From a virus, in IMG/VR virus record IMGVR_UViG_3300005529_000073, positions 1 through 36,637 of that record: a stretch of 36,637 nt of DNA; one strand, written 5' to 3'. The notes below the pieces were generated by a model. It ran no database searches, was not told the origin of the DNA, and saw nothing but the letters and a program-made list of their open reading frames with translations. Within the stretch, counting starts at the first letter, position 1. Every line of letters begins with the position of its first letter. This document shows, one piece after another, positions 6,001 to 13,342 of this stretch. Both the position numbers and the translations under genes were made by a program.

Positions 6001-7684
6001 GTCCGCTCAGCTTTCCGAGCAGGCAGTATTCAACGCCGCCATCGACATGCTGATGTCGATTCCCGAAGTCAAGGAATCCATGAGCACGGCGGATATCACG
6101 CTGGCGTTTGAAGATGTGGGCTGGGTCCGGCCGGGCGACTTCAAAACCAGCTACGAGATTCAGCCGGAACGCCGCGAAAAACTAGTGCAGATGTCGCGCG
6201 CCTACTGGGCAGCCGATCCGCTGGCCAAGCAGGCAGTGCGTCTGTGGACGGATTACGCTATCGCCAGCGGCATCAGCTACAAACTGAAAGATGAAGCGAC
6301 CCGGGAAAAGTCCGCGATTGACGATTTCTGGAAGAATCATCGCAACAAGCGCCTCACCAGTTCCAAAGGCCAGCAGAAGCTTTCGCGCAAACTGCTGGTG
6401 GATGGCGAGATATTCTTCGTGATTGTGGGCGGCGAAGGCGAAACCAAAACCATCCGCACGCTCGATCCACTGCAAATCTCCGAAGTGATCTCTGACCCCG
6501 ACGATGAAGACAACATCCTCGCTTACAAGCGAGTGACGAAAGGCGCTAGCGGCAAAACCCTCTATTACCGTGACTGGGCTGCCGATCCGACGGACGTCGC
6601 AACGGTGCAGGATTCCACAGGCAAGACAGTCGTGCCTGAAGAGAATATGGTCATCTTTCATCTGACCTTTGATGACCTTGGCCAGCGCGGTCATGGGCTG
6701 CTGTTTCCGATCATCAATTGGACGAAAGAGCACCGACGCTTCATGGAAGCGCGGGTATCGCTGACGCAGGCCTTGGCGAAGTTTGCCTGGAAGCTGAGCG
6801 CCAAAGGCGGCCCAAAGGTGATTGACGAGCTGCAGCGCCGCTTTCAATCCAGCCTGGCCGCGGGCCCAGCCAGCTTGACGGAGAAGAATCCAGCGCCCAG
6901 CCGAGGCGCAACTTGGGCACAGAATCAAGGCGTAGAACTCGAAGCCATGCCACGCTCGACGGGCGCGGGCGATGCCAAGAGCGATGGCGATCAGTTGAAG
7001 CTCATGGTGTCGGCGGGCACGAACATCATGCTGCACTACTTCGGCGATCCCTCTACGGGCAATCTGGCCACGGCGGAAGCCATGGAACTGCCCATGCTGA
7101 AGTCGTTCACGTCCTACCAGGAAATGTGGGAGGACGCCTGGCGCGACATTTTCTCCATTGTGCTGGATGAGGATATCGACGAACAGCCTGCCGAAATTGA
7201 AGTCAAACTGCCGCAGATGCTGAAAGACGATCTGCAACGGCTGGGCAATTTCCTGATGGGATTGCACCAGGTGTTCCCGGAAATCCAAGTCCCGGAGATT
7301 CTGCAGGCCTGCCTGGTAGCGCTCGGCCTGAGCAACGTCGAAGACATCATGACGAAAGTCGAGGCCAAGCGAGAAGAACTGAAGGCGCAGATGGGCGATC
7401 AGTTGCCGCCGCCGACCATTCCGAAAGGCAATACGCCGCCGCGGCAATCGAATTCGCCAAGCTCGGAAGCTGCCGCATTGAACCGTCTGGCAGAGGTGCT
7501 AGAGAGTCTCAACGGCGAGCCTGACCTCACACCACAGCAGCACATTCAACTGAGTCCGCAGATCACCTTCGATAAAGTAACCGTCCAGGAAGCACCGAAG
7601 CCGCTGAAGAAACGCGGCAAAGCCCGGCGCAATAAAGCTGGCGAAATTGAATTTGAACTGGAGGAATTGAGCAATGGCTCTTAA
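5981..7684 (+). CDS. Portal protein
   Basis: A 567-residue protein forming the ring at the DNA entry vertex. It lies directly after terL and has portal-like features. The stem/wing region reads YWAADPLAKQAVRLWTDYA, and a KLLVDGEIFFVI segment precedes the strand-rich RTLDPLQISEVISDPDDE. LTFDDLGQRGHGLLFPII and the later NLATAEAMELPMLKSF match a family pattern. The C-terminal tail is charged and Pro/Gln-rich (residues about 470-567). The start at 5981 overlaps the previous ORF; the end overlaps the next gene by 11 bases. Confidence 0.9.
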   Translation: MKKKTTKSAQLSEQAVFNAAIDMLMSIPEVKESMSTADITLAFEDVGWVRPGDFKTSYEIQPERREKLVQMSRAYWAADPLAKQAVRLWTDYAIASGISYKLKDEATREKSAIDDFWKNHRNKRLTSSKGQQKLSRKLLVDGEIFFVIVGGEGETKTIRTLDPLQISEVISDPDDEDNILAYKRVTKGASGKTLYYRDWAADPTDVATVQDSTGKTVVPEENMVIFHLTFDDLGQRGHGLLFPIINWTKEHRRFMEARVSLTQALAKFAWKLSAKGGPKVIDELQRRFQSSLAAGPASLTEKNPAPSRGATWAQNQGVELEAMPRSTGAGDAKSDGDQLKLMVSAGTNIMLHYFGDPSTGNLATAEAMELPMLKSFTSYQEMWEDAWRDIFSIVLDEDIDEQPAEIEVKLPQMLKDDLQRLGNFLMGLHQVFPEIQVPEILQACLVALGLSNVEDIMTKVEAKREELKAQMGDQLPPPTIPKGNTPPRQSNSPSSEAAALNRLAEVLESLNGEPDLTPQQHIQLSPQITFDKVTVQEAPKPLKKRGKARRNKAGEIEFELEELSNGS

Positions 7685-8087
7685 CTTGAAGATGGCAAAC
7701 GCCGGCGTCAACGCCGAAGCCGATGCGCTGGCCACAGCTCTCAACAACGGCTATCTCAGAATTTACGACAGCACGGGTACCGGGCAACCAGCCACCGCTG
7801 ACACGGCAGTCACCACGCAAGTTCTCCTGGCCGAACTTCGTTTTGGCGCCACCGCCTTCGCTGGAGCTATTGCGGGCGTGATCACGGCCAATGCCATCAC
7901 GGACGATACGGACGCGGATGCTACCGGAACCGCAACCTGGTTCCGCTGCCTGAAATCCGACGGCATAACGCCCGTCATGGACGGATCGGTAGGAACCGCA
8001 ACCGCCAACCTCGTCCTCAACACAACTTCTATCGTGCAGCATGCAACCGTGTCGGTTACCAGCTTCCAACACACCGTCACCAAGTAA
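7674..8087 (+). CDS. Virion-associated protein (small beta-rich)
   Basis: A 137-residue protein rich in Ala, Thr, Val and Gly. Recognisable segments are NNGYLRIYDSTG, LLAELRFGATAF, GTATWFRCLKSDG and VSVTSFQHTV. Similar short proteins are widespread beside portal or head genes of environmental phages and are usually annotated hypothetical; a beta-sandwich decoration role is plausible. GAGGAATTG precedes the ATG inside the portal gene. It heads a three-gene block of extracellular-looking proteins. Confidence 0.6.
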   Translation: MALNLKMANAGVNAEADALATALNNGYLRIYDSTGTGQPATADTAVTTQVLLAELRFGATAFAGAIAGVITANAITDDTDADATGTATWFRCLKSDGITPVMDGSVGTATANLVLNTTSIVQHATVSVTSFQHTVTK

Positions 8088-8096
8088 CTCGACGAA

Positions 8097-8807
8097 GTGG
8101 CGATTTCCATCATTTCGCATACGACGGCGCACGGTTCCCCGGATACGGGAACCTCGCCGTCAATCGATACCTCGGGAGCGGATTTCCTGCTGGCATTTTT
8201 GATTGATTGGAACGGCACCAGCCCAACGTTCAGCGATAACAAATCGAATAGTTGGAGCCTCTATTCCCCGCGATTGACCGATTCGGTGAACAACACCATC
8301 AGCACCTACTATGTTCAGAATCCGCCTGCAGGAAAGACGGGCACTGGACATACGTTCACAGCCACATATACCGGACATGAGCCAACAGCATTCATCATCG
8401 CCTTGAGTGGCGTAGATACGTTCGATACCGCCCAATTGGCGCAAGCAGCCAGTCCGGGAAATAGTGCCCAAACCCAACAAGCAGGTTCTGTCACGGCAAA
8501 GACCGCAAACGATCTGTTTCTTGCTTGTGGCGCTTCGCTAGACTCAGGCAATTTTTCACTCAGCATTGACGGCGGATTCAGTATCTATGAGTCATTGTTT
8601 ACGACGCCGGGCTCGCTCGGTGCGGCGGCCTCGTTGATAGGTTCCGGGGGCAAGAATCCAACATGGACATTCAGTCAGCTTGTGAATTCACGGCTCGCGG
8701 TGCTCTTATCTCTCCAGCCGGCGCCTGACACCATCGGCTGCTTGGATGACGGCTACATTCCACCCTTCGGCGGCGATCCCATTACGAACATCACGTTGAT
8801 GAGCTAA
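8097..8807 (+). CDS. Beta-sandwich/lectin-like virion protein
   Basis: A 236-residue protein from GTG 8097, low in Lys/Arg and rich in Ser, Thr and Gly. Alternating strands (FLLAFLIDWNG, HTFTATYTG, AFIIALSGVD, DLFLACGAS, RLAVLLSLQP) are typical of a carbohydrate-binding or Ig-like beta sandwich. There is no signal peptide, so it is expected to be assembled on the particle. It sits between portal and minor head genes. Fibre or decoration function is inferred from composition and context. Confidence 0.5.
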   Translation: MAISIISHTTAHGSPDTGTSPSIDTSGADFLLAFLIDWNGTSPTFSDNKSNSWSLYSPRLTDSVNNTISTYYVQNPPAGKTGTGHTFTATYTGHEPTAFIIALSGVDTFDTAQLAQAASPGNSAQTQQAGSVTAKTANDLFLACGASLDSGNFSLSIDGGFSIYESLFTTPGSLGAAASLIGSGGKNPTWTFSQLVNSRLAVLLSLQPAPDTIGCLDDGYIPPFGGDPITNITLMS

Positions 8808-8820
8808 TGGCACCTTTTTA

Positions 8821-11241
8821 ATGGCACTCCAAGTAAAGACCGGGCAATTCGCAGCGGATACCACAGGCGCGACGACGACGGTGAACTGTGGATTCACAGG
8901 CAAAGCCATTATCTTCTTTACCCACGGCAAGACGACCAATCCCGAATCGGCGCGTGCTATGTGGTCATTTGGCGCCAGTGATGGAACCCATCATCACCGC
9001 ATCTCGTGGGGTGCCGACGATGCCGTCACTACCAGCAATACAGCCGAAGGCAACGCCACAACTGAAGCCCTATCGATTTTCACCGCCAACACCACACCCA
9101 CGGTTGGCACCGGCGGAACCATCACTGGGGTCGCTTTCAACTCCAACAATTTTGTAGTTACGTTCAATACAACCCCCGCCTCGGCTTGGCTGATCGACTA
9201 CATCCTGATCGGCGGCAGCGACGTTACGAACGCCTTTGTTGGTTCTACTGCGCAGCGCACAAGCACTGGCACACAGAACTATACGGGCGTGGGATTTAAG
9301 GGCGACTTTTTGTTGCTCTTTATGACCAATCAGACGGCTGCCGGCAACACGAATGCTGCCACAGGGACGATTGGATGCGCTGTCAGTTCGAGCAAGCGAT
9401 GGGCTTATGGCATGGCGGCAGCGGATGCGGCGGGAACAGCCGGAGCCATCAATGCGATGACCATCCTCCGCAATGATGCGGTGGTGGTCACGCAAAATAC
9501 ATCCAATTCTGTAACGACCGTTGCAGATTTTGTGCAGTTTACGGCTGATGGATTCGATCTCAATTACACAACAAATCCCGGCAGCGCGTTCCTCACGCAC
9601 TACCTAGTCATTAAAGGCGGAACCTGGGACTGCGGAACCTCGGCGAAGCCAACCACGGCCACGACTCAATCTGTCACGAGTCAGAGCGTTACACCTAAGC
9701 TACTTGGGCTTTTATGCTCTTCCCCCACCGCGAACAATACCAACACATCGAATGCCATCACGACCTTCGGCGCAACCGACGGCACGAATCAGTGTTATGC
9801 CTGCTCGATCGCCAACGATGTCAGGGCCACAGTCGCGAAATCGATGGGCTCGGCTACAGCGTGCTCACATGAGCGGGACGGCGCCAACAATCCCGATGCG
9901 ACTTTCACCAGTTTTAACTCTAATGGCTGGACGATCACCTGGGGAGCTACTGGTTCCGCGCGGTTGGTGGGCTGGTTTACCGGAGCAAACACTCAGGTTG
10001 CAGGCCTGGATGATGACTCCTGGCAAGTCAATTCCCAGAGCCAGCCCGATCCCAATATTGCTGCATGTCAAGCCACCTTCATGCAGAGCACCAATGATGA
10101 CCTGGCTCCCCTGGCCGCTGCCGACATCCTTGGCGCAAATACCTATCCCCAGCCTGCACGCCAGTTCACGCTTCGAACCGGAACGCAGTCGGTTCGCTAC
10201 CTCTGGACGGGCGACGATCTAGCGGCCACTGTTAGCCCGACCGGTACCGCCGCCACCAATCAAGCCGCACAGTCTCTGGCCGCATCCGGTAAAGAGATTT
10301 TCACCGGCACGGAAACCTCTGACCAGGCTGGGCAAGCGGTCAGCATCAGCGCGAAGGAGGTTTTCAGCGCAACAGAGACCAGCGAGCAGAACGCGCAAAG
10401 TCTTGCAGCCGCAGGAAAGGAAGTCTTTGCCGGAAGCGAAACCAGCAGTCAATCTGCGCAGTCGCTTGCGGCCTCTGGCTCCGAATCCTTTGCCGCTGCC
10501 GAAACTTCGGCGCAGGCTGCGCAGGCCCTCTCCGCCTCCGGCTCGGAAATTATCACCGGAAGCCTGGCTTCCGACCAAGCACAACAGTCGCTGAGCGCCA
10601 ACGACCACCGAACTTATACCGGCATGATTGCCAATGATCAGCCAGCCCAATCCTTGGCAGCGAGTGGGAAAGAGATCATTTCAGGTGCCGCGACTTCAGC
10701 CCAAGCCGGGCAAACGGATACCCAAAGTGGGAAAGAGCAGTTCCTGGGCACTGCCAATTATGGTCAGGCGGCACAATCGGAGCTGGCAGCCGGAACTGAG
10801 ATCATCTCCGGCACTTGTACCACTTCGCAGGCCAAACAAGCCCTTATCGCTACGGATATCGGCGGTTTCGCGGGCACATGTACCACCGAGCAGGCGGCGC
10901 AGGGTGCTGCCGCGCTGGGAATTACTTCTAGCGGCGGGGTTGTCGGTTATGTTTCGGGCAGGGTGTCAAACCGGGTCGCGCCGCTGGTGCGGCAGGTTGA
11001 ACTCAAGTCGCCAGCCCGGAAAACAACCAAAGCCGAACCACAGATAGAGCCGCTGCCGGTTCGCCTGCGCATTCTGGGCAGCGCCTCCACCGCGCAACTT
11101 GCCAATTTCGGCATGGGTTTTGGCCGAGAATCGCTCACCGGAACTCATCAGAGTCTGCAGGGACCACCGAGCGTTTACGCCCGGGGCGAGCACATCGATA
11201 CCGAACTCGAAATCATCCAGGCCATTCTATCCATAGCGTGA
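8821..11241 (+). CDS. Large fibre-like protein with tandem 21-residue repeats
   Basis: An 806-residue protein. Residues about 5-395 appear to be three copies of a roughly 130-residue beta module. Each has a hydrophobic strand (KAIIFFTHG, FLLLFMTN, LLGLLCSS), an FGASDGT-like loop in modules 1 and 3, and closing strands such as NNFVVTFNTTP or NGWTITWG. Residues 484-693 are ten exact-length 21-residue repeats. The C-terminus (about 700-806) has basic and hydrophobic stretches and may attach to the particle. Low charge and high Ser/Thr/Ala suit a surface-exposed fibre or adhesin. Its place between portal and minor head genes makes a head fibre possible. Confidence 0.6.
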   Translation: MALQVKTGQFAADTTGATTTVNCGFTGKAIIFFTHGKTTNPESARAMWSFGASDGTHHHRISWGADDAVTTSNTAEGNATTEALSIFTANTTPTVGTGGTITGVAFNSNNFVVTFNTTPASAWLIDYILIGGSDVTNAFVGSTAQRTSTGTQNYTGVGFKGDFLLLFMTNQTAAGNTNAATGTIGCAVSSSKRWAYGMAAADAAGTAGAINAMTILRNDAVVVTQNTSNSVTTVADFVQFTADGFDLNYTTNPGSAFLTHYLVIKGGTWDCGTSAKPTTATTQSVTSQSVTPKLLGLLCSSPTANNTNTSNAITTFGATDGTNQCYACSIANDVRATVAKSMGSATACSHERDGANNPDATFTSFNSNGWTITWGATGSARLVGWFTGANTQVAGLDDDSWQVNSQSQPDPNIAACQATFMQSTNDDLAPLAAADILGANTYPQPARQFTLRTGTQSVRYLWTGDDLAATVSPTGTAATNQAAQSLAASGKEIFTGTETSDQAGQAVSISAKEVFSATETSEQNAQSLAAAGKEVFAGSETSSQSAQSLAASGSESFAAAETSAQAAQALSASGSEIITGSLASDQAQQSLSANDHRTYTGMIANDQPAQSLAASGKEIISGAATSAQAGQTDTQSGKEQFLGTANYGQAAQSELAAGTEIISGTCTTSQAKQALIATDIGGFAGTCTTEQAAQGAAALGITSSGGVVGYVSGRVSNRVAPLVRQVELKSPARKTTKAEPQIEPLPVRLRILGSASTAQLANFGMGFGRESLTGTHQSLQGPPSVYARGEHIDTELEIIQAILSIA
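10270..10899 (+). repeat. Ten in-frame 63-bp (21-aa) tandem repeats
   Basis: Each unit follows QSLAASGKEIFTGTETSDQA plus one residue. Q1 and Q19 are conserved nearly throughout; G7, G13 and T/S16-17 are common. The register holds exactly for ten units with no indels (units begin every 63 bases from 10270 to 10837), while the DNA has diverged. Conservation of period and key residues indicates selection for structure, such as a beta-solenoid or stalk. Confidence 0.85.
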
Positions 11242-11447
11242 GCAACATTATGAACGTCGAAACCTCGGTTATCGTCAATCCCGATGTCTACTGGAGAACC
11301 GTGGGCCTGCATGCAGAGATCTTGAAGCCCATCAAGCGGAATACCGCTTACTCGCGCCCGATTATCTGCACCAATTGCCTGACGGGCAGCCATCACCTTT
11401 GCGACTGCAAAGCCTGTGCCTGTCAGGGAGAATTTCGCGAGAGATGA
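11238..11447 (+). CDS. Small zinc-binding-like protein
   Basis: A 69-residue ORF starting at a GTG that overlaps the previous stop (GTGA); ATG 11250 is an alternative. The C-terminal half has IICTNCLTGSHHLCDCKACAC, i.e. CxxC, two His and a CxCxxCxC cluster, consistent with one or two zinc ions. It overlaps the following zinc-ribbon gene by four bases. Phage structural operons often contain such small Cys-rich proteins; none of these features fixes a function. Confidence 0.55.
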   Translation: MSNIMNVETSVIVNPDVYWRTVGLHAEILKPIKRNTAYSRPIICTNCLTGSHHLCDCKACACQGEFRER

Positions 11448-11818
11448 AGCCGGACCTCTTGCCTAACTCGATCGCTGTTCGCAGTCCCAAAGTCGTGGTT
11501 TGGCCGAATGGACAGAAGTGGATCCCCATCTTCTGCGCCAACTGCGGCAAGGATGGCGGCATGGTTCAGGAGACAGAGTTCGACCTGGTCAAAAACTTTG
11601 CCTTCTACCTCTGCGATCCCTGCGCGGCGAAGTGGTCGCCCATGACGAATACCGCGCTCTCCCCTGATGAAGCCTTCTGGAAGAAAGTCCGCCAGGCGCA
11701 GCTGGAAGCCTTTGGCCGGGAATTGACCGCGCAAGAGATTATCGAGGCGCTGAAGGACGAGAATCACATTCTGACCAAGCTGGCCAATGATCGCCACGAT
11801 AAGAATCTGACAATTTAA
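11444..11818 (+). CDS. Zinc-ribbon hypothetical protein
   Basis: A 124-residue protein from ATG 11444, which overlaps the previous stop (ATGA) and has GGGAGA upstream. The longer frame from 11375 is not needed. A zinc ribbon is formed by FCANCGK and YLCDPC, about 30 residues apart, with aromatic residues between. The C-terminal helix (DEAFWKKVRQAQLEAFGREL, then AQEIIEALKD) is amphipathic. The protein may recruit DNA or a protein partner during head assembly; that is inference from position only. Confidence 0.6.
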   Translation: MKPDLLPNSIAVRSPKVVVWPNGQKWIPIFCANCGKDGGMVQETEFDLVKNFAFYLCDPCAAKWSPMTNTALSPDEAFWKKVRQAQLEAFGRELTAQEIIEALKDENHILTKLANDRHDKNLTI

Positions 11819-11835
11819 GAAGGAGCACTTTCACC

Positions 11836-12306
11836 ATGCCAATGGTTTACGGTTTATCGCTTGCAACCATGGCCGATGTTGCAACCAACGCAACGCCCGG
11901 CACCGAGAATGAGACTTTTTTTGTGAAAGCAGGCGTCAGAAACTGCGCTCTGCAGGCAATGTACGTTCTCGGCAAGGGCGCTGGCTTGACGGCCATTTCG
12001 GGCATCGCTCACCGCATCATCAAGTGGGGCACCGCTTCGACGGCCGGAACGTCCATCACGCCGAGACCGAAAGATCCCGGCATGCAGGCAGCCAAAGCAA
12101 CGGCAGCCTCAGCGCCGACCGCAGGCACCACCAGAACCAACATGCTGGTGTTTGGCTGCGGCGCTGCTGGTCCGGGCGGCTGGGTTGCGCCCAATCCAGA
12201 TTCGGTCATTTTGCTCGAGGGCGGCGGCGCGCTATCCATCGACGCGCTGAACGTTTCGGGAACCGCTTCCCTGAACTTCGAGTGGTCGGCGGAGATCGTT
12301 GAATAG
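11836..12306 (+). CDS. Virion-associated protein
   Basis: A 156-residue protein preceded by a strong ribosome site (AGAAGGAG, 11817-11824). It is rich in Ala, Gly and Thr with few charges. Segments such as CALQAMYVLGKGAG, HRIIKWGTAST and LNFEWSAEIVE suggest a beta-rich particle protein. A strong ribosome site in a late operon implies high expression, as for decoration or head-completion proteins. No family name can be given with confidence. Confidence 0.5.
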   Translation: MPMVYGLSLATMADVATNATPGTENETFFVKAGVRNCALQAMYVLGKGAGLTAISGIAHRIIKWGTASTAGTSITPRPKDPGMQAAKATAASAPTAGTTRTNMLVFGCGAAGPGGWVAPNPDSVILLEGGGALSIDALNVSGTASLNFEWSAEIVE

Positions 12307-12309
12307 CTC

Positions 12310-12429
12310 ATGGCGCAGAAAGACGTTTTTGCCCTTCGGGTCGCTATCAAACTCTGCCAGGACGCCGAACTTGCCGAATTGGCGGCAGGAAAGCTTCCTG
12401 CGCCCCAGTCTGATGAGCCAACTGGCTGA
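12310..12429 (+). CDS. Tiny hypothetical protein (39 aa)
   Basis: Reads MAQKDVFALRVAIKLCQDAE and ends DEPTG, a single amphipathic helix with an acidic tail. It begins 4 bases after the previous stop and overlaps the start of the minor head gene by 17 bases. It is more likely than the competing frame because the minor head protein is well explained by starting at 12413. Confidence 0.45.
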   Translation: MAQKDVFALRVAIKLCQDAELAELAAGKLPAPQSDEPTG

Positions 12430-13213
12430 CTTAATCGAGACGATGGCCCGCCCAGCCCTTTTGGGGCTTGCCGGCAAGACCATTGAAAAGCGTACCCGGA
12501 AGGAACTGACCAGCTACTTCCGGGCGCTGAAACTGGAGATTCTCTCGCTTAATCCGGGCAACATGCTCAAGATGGGCATGTCTGGCGACTTGGCCAGGCA
12601 TGCCGCTGTCTTGCGCTTGTCGGTTGCGGTTCGGCGCCATCGCGACCTGCTGAAAGAAGTTCTGGCCACCAACATGACCGCTGCCATGCTGGTGGCGGAC
12701 AAGACCCATCCTTTCGCAGAAGCTACCAGCGCCATCGGCACCGATACGGCGGCGATCGATGTCGCGACTTCTATCACCAGTCAACTGGCGGCTGCCTGGG
12801 CCGCCGAGAATGCGGCGGAGGCTGTTACCGGGATCGATGAAACCACGATCAACCTGATTGCTGATGCCGTGGTGAAGGGCATTGAAGACAACCTGGGAGT
12901 CGAAGGAACGGCGCGACTCATTGCCAGCGTCCTCGATGACATGGCTGCTTATGGCGGACGGGCTTACATGATTGCCCGAACGGAGCTCAATTCCGCCTTC
13001 TCGCAAGCTGCCTTGATGAAACTTGAGGCGCTGGGCATCCAGTACAAGCGGTGGATTCTTGGGCCAAATCCCTGCGAAATCTGCGAAGACAATGCGGATG
13101 AAGGCGTGATCGGAGTCGATGAAGAGTTCCCGTCGGGCGACATGGCGCCACCTGCCCATCCGAATTGCGCCTGCGCCGTGACGGGCGCGCGTCCGCCCGA
13201 AGAAGACAACTGA
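12413..13213 (+). CDS. Minor head protein, Mu gpF/SPP1 gp7-like
   Basis: A 266-residue protein of the phage head morphogenesis family. The C-terminal signature is clear: RAYMIARTELNSAFSQAA, then WILGPNPCEICEDNADEG and PPAHPNCACAVTG (Cys pairs plus a His). The N-terminal half is helical (TRKELTSYFRALKLEIL). These proteins act with the portal in procapsid assembly or DNA entry. The ORF is open back to 12299, but that stretch is read as another protein, so ATG 12413 (MSQLADLIETMARP) is preferred. Confidence 0.85.
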   Translation: MSQLADLIETMARPALLGLAGKTIEKRTRKELTSYFRALKLEILSLNPGNMLKMGMSGDLARHAAVLRLSVAVRRHRDLLKEVLATNMTAAMLVADKTHPFAEATSAIGTDTAAIDVATSITSQLAAAWAAENAAEAVTGIDETTINLIADAVVKGIEDNLGVEGTARLIASVLDDMAAYGGRAYMIARTELNSAFSQAALMKLEALGIQYKRWILGPNPCEICEDNADEGVIGVDEEFPSGDMAPPAHPNCACAVTGARPPEEDN

Positions 13214-13215
13214 AA

Positions 13216-13338
13216 ATGTTGCTCATGCTGGTCTTAATGATCATCGCCGTGGTCATTGCCTACTTCGCCGGCGTCCGTCATGGCATGCGCTGCGCCGAGC
13301 AGGACAGACTCGACCGCGAGTGGTTCAGGAGATATTGA
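13216..13338 (+). CDS. Single-pass membrane peptide (40 aa)
   Basis: A hydrophobic N-terminal helix (LLMLVLMIIAVVIAYFAGV) is followed by a basic tail (RHGMRCAEQDRLDREWFRRY). It begins 2 bases after the minor head gene and ends 4 bases before the protease gene, so it fills the space exactly. Possible roles are a holin-like or superinfection protein; the sequence alone does not decide. Confidence 0.55.
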   Translation: MLLMLVLMIIAVVIAYFAGVRHGMRCAEQDRLDREWFRRY

Positions 13339-13342
13339 ACTC

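Noticed and set aside
6182-7447. Leftward 421-residue frame opposite the portal gene
   Set aside because: It is a long antisense frame produced by codon bias of the portal gene; no motifs and no start signal.
12299-12412. N-terminal extension of the minor head protein
   Set aside because: The sequence is unlike protein and overlaps a plausible small ORF; ATG 12413 begins the family-like part.
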